From the NCBI GenBank assembly GCA_052246295.1, contig JBQQCO010000005.1: a DNA stretch of 64,000 nucleotides. One strand, 5' to 3'. Positions within the stretch are counted from its first letter, which is position 1, and the number at the start of each line of letters is the position of its first letter. Below are positions 24,013 to 32,436 of this stretch, in pieces. Below the pieces are notes generated by a model, which worked only from the letters and a program-made list of their open reading frames with translations, did not search any database and was not told where the DNA came from. Made by a program: the position numbers and the translations under genes. Source of the DNA: Piscibacillus sp052246295. Its GTDB lineage: Bacteria > Bacillota > Bacilli > Bacillales > Alkalibacillaceae.

Positions 24013-24089
24013 ACTTTCACCCTAACAATTTCAATAGTTACTTATAATCTTTGTTTTATGATAGGGTTCATGCATTGTTTTGGTGAAAA

Positions 24090-24119
24090 ATAAAAAAGAA
24101 CCTTATCACAAAGGTTCTT
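24090..24119 (-). terminator. Terminator of the carboxypeptidase gene
   Basis: A 9-bp stem AAGAACCTT/AAGGTTCTT with an A-run on the plus side, which gives a T-run in the minus-strand transcript. Confidence 0.88.
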
Positions 24120-25289
24120 CTAGTAAAAGAAACGTCTTTTACGGCGTTTACGAATGGTTTTAATTACAAATAGTACCACTACCAAAACAGCAATTCCTAT
24201 AATCGTTCCCCAAAGACTAATTTGATTTGTCTTTGTTTGAGGTTTCTCTTTATTTGTTTGGCTTTTATCTGTTGCAGATGCTTGAACTATTTCTGTGAGT
24301 TCATGTGTGTCAATTGTCTCACCTTCGTCATCTGTGATCACAAGCTGGCCACGTTCATTGACATTATGGTGCCAATTCAAATTCTTCTCAGCTGTAAAAA
24401 CATAATCATCTTCCAAGACAAATTTTGAATCACCAAATTCATACGTGTCATAATCAGCTTCAACAGTATAAGTTTGGAAGTTATCAAAGCCGTAATCCAA
24501 CAATGCTTCTGTATCTTTATAAGCGGCATCAGCTGTATTTGCTTTTAAGGTAACCGCAATTAGATCGATATTATCTTGAGTGGCTGATGTTACTAGCGTG
24601 AAGCCGGATTGACTTACAAATCCATTTTTTACACCCGTAACATCTTCTCGCTGGCGCACTAATTTATGGTGATTGTAAATCGTTGTATCCCAACTTTCAC
24701 CTTCCCATTTCATTTGTTTTGTAGCGGCAATTTCTCTAAATGATTCATTTTGCATGGCATACTGCGTAATCTTAGCCATATCTTGAGCTGTAGTCACATG
24801 TTCTGCATCATAAAGTCCATGTGGGTTTTCAAAGTGAGTATCCTCTACACCTACTTTCTCTTTCACAAATCGATTCATTCGTTCTGAGAAGGCTTCCACA
24901 CTACCATCAATGTGTTCAGCTATTGCAACACCAGCGTCATTACCAGAATTAATTAATAATCCCTTTACGAGCGTTTCCATGCTAACTTTCTCACCTGGTT
25001 CTAAATAAACCCTTGTCCCAGAAACACTTCGAGCCTCTTCGCTAACTGTTACTGTATCATCAAGATTACCTTCTTCAATCGCCACAATGGCTGTGATGAT
25101 TTTTGTAATACTTGCAGGATACATTGTTTGATCTCCATATTTATCGTATATAACCTCGCCAGAATTGGCATCTATTAATACCGCTGCTTCACTGTTTAAT
25201 GTTATATGATCTTGTCCCTCCCCAAAAGCTTGTAAAGGGAATATTAATGTTAATATTAAAATCGTGATAGTTGTTCTGAATAGGAGCAT
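24120..25289 (-). CDS. D-alanyl-D-alanine carboxypeptidase (DacF-like PBP5 family)
   Basis: A 389-residue low-molecular-weight PBP (peptidase S11). It has a signal peptide (1-23, ending near QAFGEG), the acylation motif SITK (in YPASITKIITA) near residue 60 and SGN (INSGNDAG) near 115. The third motif, normally KTG, reads KNG in TGVKNGFVSQSGF. After the PBP5_C-like domain comes a K/T/Q-rich linker, a membrane helix (about 358-378) and a basic tail. It trims pentapeptide stems of peptidoglycan on the outer surface. The threonine-to-asparagine change is notable; the active-site serine and lysine are intact. AAAGGGGA precedes the ATG. Confidence 0.9.
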   Translation of the reverse strand: MLLFRTTITILILTLIFPLQAFGEGQDHITLNSEAAVLIDANSGEVIYDKYGDQTMYPASITKIITAIVAIEEGNLDDTVTVSEEARSVSGTRVYLEPGEKVSMETLVKGLLINSGNDAGVAIAEHIDGSVEAFSERMNRFVKEKVGVEDTHFENPHGLYDAEHVTTAQDMAKITQYAMQNESFREIAATKQMKWEGESWDTTIYNHHKLVRQREDVTGVKNGFVSQSGFTLVTSATQDNIDLIAVTLKANTADAAYKDTEALLDYGFDNFQTYTVEADYDTYEFGDSKFVLEDDYVFTAEKNLNWHHNVNERGQLVITDDEGETIDTHELTEIVQASATDKSQTNKEKPQTKTNQISLWGTIIGIAVLVVVLFVIKTIRKRRKRRFFY

Positions 25290-25413
25290 GATGAAATCCC
25301 CTTTGTATTTTTATCAGATACAGTATAATGCATAAAAACTTTAATACGCAATGAAACTCGTAAGTTGTAACATTTTTTTAAATAATTATGTAATTTTTAA
25401 CTAATTCAGAACA

Positions 25414-25442
25414 TAAAAAAAGAGCCCCTTATTTAGGCTCTT
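25414..25442 (-). terminator. Terminator of the CDGSH gene
   Basis: A 7-bp stem AAGAGCC/GGCTCTT with an A-run on its plus-strand left side, just after the minus-strand stop codon. Confidence 0.85.
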
Positions 25443-25647
25443 AGTCGTTAGCACGAGTAACCGATTCGAATTCGATTTGTTTATGCGAACCATCACAAAA
25501 TGGTTTGTTTTTTGATGCACCGCAACGACATAATGAGAATGCTGGCTTTGTCTCGTATTTATTGCCTTCTGCATCTAACAGTTCCACATCACCTTTAACT
25601 AAAATAGACCCATTGTCACGCACTTGAATAATTGGCTTATCACTCAT
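25441..25647 (-). CDS. CDGSH iron-sulfur domain protein
   Basis: A 68-residue single-domain zf-CDGSH protein. The cluster motif CRCGASKNKPFCDGSH is complete (three cysteines and one histidine binding a labile 2Fe-2S cluster), at about residues 40-55. Preceding residues form the short beta region typical of bacterial stand-alone members. The role is presumed to be redox or Fe-S related. GGGGGAG lies just ahead of the ATG. Confidence 0.9.
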   Translation of the reverse strand: MSDKPIIQVRDNGSILVKGDVELLDAEGNKYETKPAFSLCRCGASKNKPFCDGSHKQIEFESVTRAND

Positions 25648-25814
25648 GTATAACTCCCCCTCTATTATTTTTTATGTATATCTTATCATGATGTGAAATG
25701 GAATTCTATAAGGCGAAAAATAAAGTCTTAAAATTTATTAAGTAATATGAAGGGTGTGCATCAGAAAGTCTTAAATGTATAATATAGATAAAGTTTATAA
25801 AAGGGATGTAGGAT

Positions 25815-26617
25815 ATGTTTTTTGAACTCATTAAGAAACGAATTAAGAATATCGACAACAAATTGCTCTATTTATTGTTACTATTGATTTTCATCATTAT
25901 GTCTTCCATCATCATACGGTGGATCGAGCCTGAGACGTTTGATTCTTACTTCACTGCTTTATGGTGGATTATGACAACTATCACAACGGTTGGTTTTGGA
26001 GACATTTCTCCTGTGACAATTGGTGGTCAATTGTACGCCATGACAGCTGTATACATTGTAGGCATTGGTTTAATGGGGGGTGTCATAGGTTTTATTGTAG
26101 ACGGGATTCAAGAGTATCGTCGTAAGAAGGAGGAAGGAAAATTGCCTTATAAAGAAAAAGATCATTACATAATAATAAATTATACGAAACGTTCTAAAGA
26201 AACGATTGAAGAATAATTAAATATGCAGGATGAGCGAGAAATCGTCCTAATTGATGAGTCTATTGAGAAAAATCCGATTAGACATGAACGTGTTCATTAT
26301 ATTTCCGGAAATCCAGCACAAGCTCAAACGTTACATCAAGCAAATATAAAAGATTCTTTTGCGGTATTAATCTTTGCATCAGACGATGTGAAGAATTATT
26401 CCTTAGCTGATGGACAAACATTACTGATTACAACTACGATTGAAGGCCTAGGTAATGACGAAAACTTTGATGTTTACACAATTGCGGAAATCTTATATGA
26501 TCAGCACATTTCAGCATTCAAACATTCTAAAGTTGATGAATTTATAACACCTTATCAAACAAGTGCTCATCTAATTGCGAAAAGCGCTACATTTAAAGGT
26601 GCTAGTGATTGGCTTTT
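25815..26617 (+). pseudogene. Potassium channel (YugO-like), broken by a stop and 3' truncated
   Basis: The frame starting at 25815 encodes a two-helix potassium channel: TM1 (about 18-35), the pore loop with selectivity filter TTVGFGD, TM2 (about 75-97), then the start of a TrkA-N-like regulatory domain (YIIINYTKRSKETIEE). An in-frame TAA occurs at 26214-26216. The same frame resumes (DEREIVLIDESIEKNPIR) through the rest of the RCK-like domain to ASDWLL near 26617. There it runs directly into a superoxide dismutase fragment in another frame. The gene thus has a nonsense codon and a lost 3' end. A truncated pore-only channel of 133 residues could still be made. Confidence 0.82.
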
Positions 26618-27031
26618 AACGGAGCAGGTCACTATTTACACACGATTTTTTGGAATATCATGAGCCCGGATGGTGGTGGCAAACCTAGAGGTGACTTATT
26701 AAGAGCCATTAATCAATCTTTTGGTAGTTATGATCAATTTAAGAAGCAATACTCTGAAGCTGCTAAGAATGTTGAAGGTGTTGGGTGGGCTATTCTAGTT
26801 TATTCTCCTCGATCTCATCGACTAGAAATTTTGCAAGCAGAAAAGCACCAAAACTTAAGTCAGTGGGATGCCATCCCGTTATTAGCACTTGATGTCTGGG
26901 AGCATGCCTATTACTTACAATACGACAACGATCGGGGCAAATATGTAGATGAATGGTGGAATATTGTCAATTGGGATGAAGTTTCAAAGAGATATGGTGA
27001 AGCTAAAAAAGTTAAATGGAAAGCATTCTAG
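26609..27031 (+). pseudogene. Fe/Mn superoxide dismutase, C-terminal fragment (SodF-like)
   Basis: From 26609 the frame encodes about 140 residues of a SodF-type superoxide dismutase: LAFNGAGHYLHTIFWNIMSP, the GVGWAILVY strand and the metal-ligand motif DVWEHAYYLQY with Asp and His. The N-terminal half, with the first metal-ligand histidine, is missing. The frame upstream of 26609 hits a stop immediately and no ribosome binding site exists. The join with the potassium channel sequence falls on TTGGCTTTT, readable in both genes, which suggests a deletion at short homology. The fragment cannot make a working enzyme. Confidence 0.85.
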
Positions 27032-27049
27032 TTAACATAATATAATTAT
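27030..27049 (+). repeat. 20-bp direct repeat, copy 1
   Basis: AGTTAACATAATATAATTAT occurs here right after the SOD fragment and again, same orientation, at 29670-29689. The two copies bracket the phosphodiesterase and alkaline-phosphatase-like genes. Confidence 0.6.
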
Positions 27050-27125
27050 AGTTTATAAAGTTTGATTATCCCCTCTATCTTTCTTTTGATATAATAAATG
27101 AAGAGAAAGACTAGGGGGATTTATT

Positions 27126-28064
27126 TTGAAAAAGAAAAAGAAAAACAAACCAACTAGAGAACAATTAATTAGAAGAGCATCTATGACATTAGGCATTTTA
27201 GGTGCAATCTATGTCACTCTAAACCTTATTCCATTTCATTCAATAGACGTGAAACCTTTTTATGACCAAGAAAAGCCTCTTGTGATCGCTCACCAAGGTG
27301 GAGAACATTTAGCTCCATCTAGCACAATACCAGCTTTTGAAAATGCGGTCGGTCTTGGTGCCGATGTTTTAGAAACGGATATACATATTTCAAAGGATGG
27401 TCACCTCATTGCGATTCATGACCCAACTGTAGACCGCACAACAGATGGGACAGGTTATGTAAATGAATTAAATCTGGAAGAATTGAAAACACTTGACGCA
27501 GGCTATTACTGGGTTAATGATGATGGGGGTCATCCATTTAGAGATCAAGGTATTGAGCTTGTTACGATAGAAGAATTATTTGAAGCTTTTCCTAATCAGC
27601 GTTTTCTTATTGAAATAAAAGACACAAACCCATACGAGCGAATGGACGACATCTCAGAGCGACTTAGTAAGTTAATTGAAGAGCATAAAATGGAACAACA
27701 AGTAACGGTGGCTTCGTTCGATCATGACATTATTGAGACTTTTCAGCAATATGCTAGTGACGAGGTAGCTGTATCAGCAGGTGAACAGGAAGTTAGAAAC
27801 TTTGTTATGACTCACAAGTTCTTTTTAAAAAACCTCTACTTCCCTTCTGTTGATTCGATGCAATTGCCAATAGAAGCGAGCGGTTACGATCTCACCACAC
27901 CTGATATTTTAGGTGGCGCTGAACAAATGGGGCTACGAATCCACTATTGGACAATTAATGACCCAGAAACTATGGAGTCATTAATAAGGCGTGGTGCTGA
28001 TGGAATTGTAACTGATCGCCCAGATTTACTAGTTAGTATATTAGAAGAATTAGGTTATGAATAA
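27126..28064 (+). CDS. Glycerophosphodiester phosphodiesterase
   Basis: A 312-residue GDPD-family enzyme that hydrolyses glycerophosphodiesters to glycerol 3-phosphate and an alcohol. A basic N-terminus (MKKKKKNKPTREQ) and one hydrophobic segment (about 22-42) anchor it in the membrane with the catalytic TIM barrel outside. Catalytic motifs are IAHQGGEHLAPSSTIPAF near residue 54 (His and Arg/Glu region), LETDIHISKDGHLIAIHDPTV with the metal-binding Glu-Asp and second histidine, and IEIKD. The start is a TTG behind TAGGGGGAT. It is followed by its own terminator and faces the alkaline-phosphatase-type gene. Confidence 0.9.
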   Translation: MKKKKKNKPTREQLIRRASMTLGILGAIYVTLNLIPFHSIDVKPFYDQEKPLVIAHQGGEHLAPSSTIPAFENAVGLGADVLETDIHISKDGHLIAIHDPTVDRTTDGTGYVNELNLEELKTLDAGYYWVNDDGGHPFRDQGIELVTIEELFEAFPNQRFLIEIKDTNPYERMDDISERLSKLIEEHKMEQQVTVASFDHDIIETFQQYASDEVAVSAGEQEVRNFVMTHKFFLKNLYFPSVDSMQLPIEASGYDLTTPDILGGAEQMGLRIHYWTINDPETMESLIRRGADGIVTDRPDLLVSILEELGYE

Positions 28065-28070
28065 TATATA

Positions 28071-28116
28071 GAACGCGTTGTTCAGAAGAGTTATTCTAGC
28101 TCGCGTTCTTTCTTTT
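28071..28116 (+). terminator. Terminator of the phosphodiesterase gene
   Basis: GAACGCG/CGCGTTC with a long (about 24-base) partly paired loop, followed by a T-rich tract. Confidence 0.7.
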
Positions 28117-28120
28117 TATG

Positions 28121-29572
28121 TCAAATTTTATTATTAATCAAAGTTAAAATAAATTCCTTCATGTCCACTAATCTTGCATATGTTGGAACTTCTCTTGTAC
28201 CAGTAATCACGAGTGGTATTGAAGAGTCTTGTTTATGCAATGAACCATGGCATGCTCCACCAATATGTATTGGTGTTTTCTTTGCTAAAAACTCACAACC
28301 TGGTTTAGCATTAATCACGATGAATCGACCTTTATGAGAGTTTAAAGCTCCATATAATCTTGCAAGTGCATCTGGATAATCATTGTAATAAATGTAATTC
28401 TCTTCAACGTTTATATTCAAAATGTTATAGTTACCTTTAATATCCCATTTAGCGTTGTACTCATCTTTGAACATTTCACCTGGTTTAAACGACATTTCTC
28501 CATGATGTTGACCAGATATTACTTTAATGCCCTCGTCTTCTTTCCAAGCAATGATATCAATTCGTGAGTCATCTTTTAATGTGTCGGCAACTTGATTATA
28601 ATCTAGATTTTCGTCTAACAAATAAATGTAAGCCATTCTTTGATTTACCGCGAGCACTAATTGATCTTTATCTTGTACAGGCTTATTAATTTGATGAATT
28701 CGATATTTTGATAATAAATGATTTAAATTGATTTCAACGTCTTTAAAGTTCCAACTTGTCGTTGATTGCCCATTATCTCCCATGATGAGCCATATACATT
28801 TCTCTATTGCTTCCTGCCAACTACCGTATAAGTTAAGTGTTTTTTGTATTTCTTTATCAATGTTTTTAATCCCATTAAAATCAAATGGTCCCAAGTTATG
28901 AACTCGAGCATCCATATCTTGAAATATACAAAACGTAAAATCAGGTAGCAGATTGTTTTTTATTAAAAACCTTAACTCACGGCCCGCAAACTTTCGGTTT
29001 CCACCAATTAAAAATGGTGCAAAAGTTGTTTTTCGTAAGCTTTTAAATGCACCGATAGACAAATAATCAGGCGCAAGGGTAGTAAGTTGATCTCCTATAT
29101 TCGTAAACAGTCTTAGTAATTTGGGAACAGTCAGTATTGTTCTTTTTGGTCCTCTATAAACAAAAGAATTAATAGCCGCGCTCTTCTTCTCTACCTTTTG
29201 AATTTCTTCAAAAAGTGTAGCAGTGTTTGAATTCAAATCAATGTTATTTAAACGGTTAAACATGTTTAAAACCGATCGACTAAATCCCACTGCTATTGTC
29301 TCGCGTAAACCAGTTCCATAATTAATTAACCGCTGACTTTCTACATCAAACCAATTTAATGCAGGCACTTGATGTTCATCAGCATATGTTCCTGTTAATA
29401 ACGTGCTATCAATGGTAACTGACATAGTAGGAAATGAGCTTACAACTTCTGGTAGAAACCTACCTTGCTCCAATAAAAATTTTAATGCAGGAGCTTTACC
29501 ACTTTGAATGGATTGTATTAAAGGTTCTGACATTAGGCTATCAATATTTAATAAGATAATTGGTTTCGACAT
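28121..29572 (-). CDS. Alkaline-phosphatase-superfamily protein (type I phosphodiesterase/nucleotide pyrophosphatase)
   Basis: A 483-residue protein of the phosphodiesterase/nucleotide pyrophosphatase family. The first metal site follows strand 1 (IILLNIDSLM), and the catalytic nucleophile region is SSFPTMSVTIDSTLLTG with the usual Thr/Ser in SFPT. Later motifs include DMDARVHNLGP, LIMGDNGQS with its metal-binding Asp, and HIGGACHGS. Relatives cleave phosphodiesters in lipids or nucleotides. No signal peptide is seen, so it is probably cytoplasmic. GGAGG selects the ATG at 29572 over two slightly longer options. It converges with the glycerophosphodiesterase gene, and both may act on phosphodiesters. 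Confidence 0.8.
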   Translation of the reverse strand: MSKPIILLNIDSLMSEPLIQSIQSGKAPALKFLLEQGRFLPEVVSSFPTMSVTIDSTLLTGTYADEHQVPALNWFDVESQRLINYGTGLRETIAVGFSRSVLNMFNRLNNIDLNSNTATLFEEIQKVEKKSAAINSFVYRGPKRTILTVPKLLRLFTNIGDQLTTLAPDYLSIGAFKSLRKTTFAPFLIGGNRKFAGRELRFLIKNNLLPDFTFCIFQDMDARVHNLGPFDFNGIKNIDKEIQKTLNLYGSWQEAIEKCIWLIMGDNGQSTTSWNFKDVEINLNHLLSKYRIHQINKPVQDKDQLVLAVNQRMAYIYLLDENLDYNQVADTLKDDSRIDIIAWKEDEGIKVISGQHHGEMSFKPGEMFKDEYNAKWDIKGNYNILNINVEENYIYYNDYPDALARLYGALNSHKGRFIVINAKPGCEFLAKKTPIHIGGACHGSLHKQDSSIPLVITGTREVPTYARLVDMKEFILTLINNKI

Positions 29573-29635
29573 GGACATCCTCCAAAACAAAATAAGATAT
29601 ACTTAACTTTTCCTGAAACCATCATTATTAAGCAT

Positions 29636-29663
29636 AAAAAAAGACGCCACATAAAGTAGCGTC
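29636..29663 (-). terminator. Terminator of the penicillin-binding protein gene
   Basis: A stem GACGCCAC/GTAGCGTC (one mismatch) with a T-run on the minus strand, about 30 bases after the stop. Confidence 0.78.
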
Positions 29664-29669
29664 ATAGTA

Positions 29670-29689
29670 AGTTAACATAATATAATTAT
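29670..29689 (+). repeat. 20-bp direct repeat, copy 2
   Basis: The second copy of AGTTAACATAATATAATTAT, immediately next to the 3' end of the PBP gene; see 27030-27049 for copy 1. Confidence 0.6.
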
Positions 29690-29691
29690 CG

Positions 29692-31734
29692 TTATCTGTT
29701 TTGGTATATTTGTTTTGCAAGATCTACGACAAATCCACTTCCACCTTTATCTTCTACACCTTCAACCATGATTGCTAAAATGAATTCCGGGTTTTGCTGA
29801 TCATATGATACAAATAACCCGTTCTCTGAGCCTTCTTCATCACGAGTAGCTTTAAGTTCAGCTGTGCCAGTTTTCCCAGCAATTTCATGTCCAGAAATAT
29901 TAATACTATTGGCTGTACCTTCTGTCACAACTTTACGTAGTAACTCTTGTATTAATTGTGCATCTTCAGGACTTGCCATGTCTTCAATCCAAGCTGTTGA
30001 TGATTCCTCTGATTTTAACAATGGTTTCATCACAGTCCCATCGTTAACAATTCCCCCGTATAAAGAAGCCAAATGAACAATATTCATTAGCATTTGACCT
30101 TGGCCATAACCGCTATCAGCCAATTGAATTTCTGATTCAAAATCACCACTATTTGAAATTTGAGAATCAACAATAGGGTATTCAAAAGGCATTTCTTCCC
30201 CAAAACCTACATGAGTTAACCCTTCTTTAAATGATTGTGCCCCCATATCTGTTGCCATCATCGCGAAATAAATATTGTCAGAGTTAACCATTGCACTCTC
30301 CAGGTCAACGGCTTGATCTTGGTCATATACCCGTGTAACAGAGTAATTTCCCCAAGAATCATCTTTACTCCAACTTTTTCCAACAATCTCTTTTGTTTCA
30401 GTAGGATTTAAATCTCCATGAGATAATCCAACGGTAGCACTAATTGGCTTAATGCTAGAACCCGGTGAAAAGGTCGTTGAGAAACGATTTAGTGTCGGGT
30501 TACGATCATCATCTGTTAAAGCTTCATATTCAGACTGCTTAAAACCAAGAACATAATTGTTCGGGTCAAACGAAGGATAACTAATTAGACTAGTAACTTC
30601 GCCGGTTTTTGGATTAATAGTTACTGCAGTACCTGCTTCGTCTTTTAATGTATCATAAATCTGCTGCTGTAAATTCATGTCGATGGTTAATTCAATAGTT
30701 TGACCATTAACAGGGTCTTTTTTTGCAATTGTTTGGGTTGATGAATTAGGTTTTACGATATATAATTCAACACCATTCTCACCACGTAACTCTTCTTCAT
30801 ATAGTTGTTCAAGACCACGCTTACCTATTACGTCTTGTGCAGTATATCCTTTATCTTCGTGTTCTTCTAACTCTTCAGCTGTAATAGAACCTATATACCC
30901 TGTTAAATGCGCTGCTGCTTCACCATAATTATATACACGATCCATAGTGTAATCTGAAGTAACCCCTTCAATTGCAATGGCTCTTGTCATTAAACCTTCA
31001 TCATCTAAGCTTAGTTTCTTAATAGGAACTAACTGATTAGGTTGTACCCAACTTTGATTTAGCTTATCATTTATGAAGTCTTCGGACACATCCAAAATAT
31101 TGGCTAATTTGGATATATTACCCTCATCAAAGTCCTGTGGAACAATACCAACTTCATAAACTTCGCCTTCAGTGGCTAAGTAATTTCCATTCCGATCGAC
31201 AATGTCGCCACGGTTCGCAGGAATTGTTGAATAGCGAACTTCATCACCTTTTTCAAGTTTTGGTAATATGAATGAAGGATCCCAATTAACGTACCATGGA
31301 CTCTCCGGATCTAGTTCTCGTTCACTCTCACCTGCATATTCTTCTTCTACAAACTTTTCCAGGTGAAGGTCTTTCTTATACTCAATTTCTCCAGCAAGTG
31401 TTTGGAACGAAATCTTTATTGGAATATCTATATTTCTTAATGTTTTTAGATCCTCTTGGGTTAATTCCTCTTGTTCCTCTACAATCTCAATTGAGAGGTC
31501 TTGCACATTTAATACGTCATAAAGGTGTTTGTATCTTTCAACGTAATCCTCTTCACTAAACTCAGCCGTGGCTCGTTGAAGTAATAATTCATCGTACATC
31601 GTTTGAAAATCTTGTTCATGCCATAATTCTAAATATTGGTTAGCAGTGTTATATGGATTAGTATACTCTGGCTCATCTTCAGAGCAGGCAGCTAACACTA
31701 TTGTTAAACTTAATAATAGTATAATTTTTTTCAA
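29692..31734 (-). CDS. Class B penicillin-binding protein (PbpC/MecA-like), lipoprotein
   Basis: A 680-residue class B PBP with MecA_N (NTF2-like, about 30-145), dimerisation (155-320) and transpeptidase (350-680) domains, the architecture of B. subtilis PbpC (PBP3) and staphylococcal MecA. The N-terminus has a lipoprotein signal with lipobox LAAC. Active-site motifs are SSIK near 426-429, SDN in MVNSDNIYFA near 485, and KTG in AGKTGTAELK near 617. It cross-links peptidoglycan outside the membrane. MecA-type relatives bind beta-lactams poorly, which could give intrinsic low affinity; that is inference. It is preceded on the same strand by an SCP2-like gene. Confidence 0.92.
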   Translation of the reverse strand: MKKIILLLSLTIVLAACSEDEPEYTNPYNTANQYLELWHEQDFQTMYDELLLQRATAEFSEEDYVERYKHLYDVLNVQDLSIEIVEEQEELTQEDLKTLRNIDIPIKISFQTLAGEIEYKKDLHLEKFVEEEYAGESERELDPESPWYVNWDPSFILPKLEKGDEVRYSTIPANRGDIVDRNGNYLATEGEVYEVGIVPQDFDEGNISKLANILDVSEDFINDKLNQSWVQPNQLVPIKKLSLDDEGLMTRAIAIEGVTSDYTMDRVYNYGEAAAHLTGYIGSITAEELEEHEDKGYTAQDVIGKRGLEQLYEEELRGENGVELYIVKPNSSTQTIAKKDPVNGQTIELTIDMNLQQQIYDTLKDEAGTAVTINPKTGEVTSLISYPSFDPNNYVLGFKQSEYEALTDDDRNPTLNRFSTTFSPGSSIKPISATVGLSHGDLNPTETKEIVGKSWSKDDSWGNYSVTRVYDQDQAVDLESAMVNSDNIYFAMMATDMGAQSFKEGLTHVGFGEEMPFEYPIVDSQISNSGDFESEIQLADSGYGQGQMLMNIVHLASLYGGIVNDGTVMKPLLKSEESSTAWIEDMASPEDAQLIQELLRKVVTEGTANSINISGHEIAGKTGTAELKATRDEEGSENGLFVSYDQQNPEFILAIMVEGVEDKGGSGFVVDLAKQIYQNR

Positions 31735-31767
31735 CCTTCACACTCCTTTTGTGTTTGCTTAAGAAGT

Positions 31768-32094
31768 TTATTGATAATATGTAAGGATTTTTTGAAGTTT
31801 TAAAGCTTTCGTTAGATCCCCGTCAGCCTTAATTTTCCCCATCATAAAAGCAGTTGTGGCGTTTAAATTACCATCTAGTAATTTTTCAAAGTTTTTTGCA
31901 TCCATCTTCATGGAACATGTTGGAGAATCCAGTTGTTCATTAAATAGTTCAACGTGATCTCCTTTAAAATCTACACTCCAAGTTTCTTCTAAATCCGTTA
32001 TGTTAAATACAAATGTAGATGTCATTCCATCGAAGTGTTCTGGTTCATTATTCATTTTTTCCTTTAGTTCGGATAATTTTCCTTCTAGCGACAC
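31768..32094 (-). CDS. SCP-2 sterol-carrier-domain protein
   Basis: A 108-residue single SCP2 domain. The pattern TSTFVFNITDLEETWSVDF, then CSMKMDAKNFEKLLDG and FMMGKIKADGDLTKALKLQ follows the family's beta sheet and C-terminal helices, including the conserved GKIK-GD turn. Stand-alone bacterial SCP2 proteins bind lipids or acyl-CoA. The start is GTG behind GGGGGAG. It is transcribed toward the PBP gene, with 33 bases between them. Confidence 0.83.
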   Translation of the reverse strand: MSLEGKLSELKEKMNNEPEHFDGMTSTFVFNITDLEETWSVDFKGDHVELFNEQLDSPTCSMKMDAKNFEKLLDGNLNATTAFMMGKIKADGDLTKALKLQKILTYYQ

Positions 32095-32141
32095 ATTTAA
32101 CTCCCCCTTTGACTTAATTATACCAAAAATTTGAAAGCTTC

Positions 32142-32167
32142 GTTTAATAATTTAGCCATTGGGGAAT
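32142..32167 (+). promoter_or_regulatory. Candidate sigma-B promoter
   Basis: GTTTAA at 32142-32147 and GGGAAT at 32162-32167 (14-base spacer) closely match the sigma-B consensus GTTTAA-N12-15-GGGTAT. It lies 34 bases upstream of an Lmo0937-family gene, a family whose Listeria member belongs to the sigma-B regulon. Confidence 0.6.
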
Positions 32168-32200
32168 AGATAAAATTAACACAGCATAAGGAGTGATAAT

Positions 32201-32347
32201 ATGCTTTGGACAATCATTTGGATCATTTTAGGTATTTGGTTAATTGGGTTATTATTAGATTTTGCAGGTGGATTAATTCATATTCTATTGATTATCGCTG
32301 GAATTATCTTTATTTATCAACTTGTTACGGGTAAGCGAAGTCTTTAG
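32201..32347 (+). CDS. Lmo0937-family small membrane protein
   Basis: A 48-residue protein that is almost wholly hydrophobic: two membrane helices (about 2-19 and 24-41) joined by FAGG and ending in TGKRSL. The layout MLWTIIWIILGIWLIGLL then GGLIHILLIIAG matches the Lmo0937 family of stress-induced membrane miniproteins. A ribosome binding site (AAGGAG) precedes the ATG, a sigma-B-like promoter lies upstream and a terminator follows, so the gene is complete and monocistronic despite its size. Confidence 0.85.
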   Translation: MLWTIIWIILGIWLIGLLLDFAGGLIHILLIIAGIIFIYQLVTGKRSL

Positions 32348-32350
32348 AGC

Positions 32351-32386
32351 AAGAGCTTTAGATTATTCTAAAGCTCTTTTCTTTTT
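32351..32386 (+). terminator. Terminator of the Lmo0937-family gene
   Basis: A 12-bp stem AAGAGCTTTAGA/TCTAAAGCTCTT with a TTAT loop and a T-rich tail. Confidence 0.93.
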
Positions 32387-32436
32387 CTATATAGTTTAGA
32401 CTGATATAATATCTTTCATAAGTGAGGTGAAGAAAG

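Noticed and set aside
26223..26663. A separate TrkA-N-like protein starting at ATG 26223
   Set aside because: It has no ribosome binding site and is in the same frame as the channel before the TAA; it is better explained as the rest of one broken gene.
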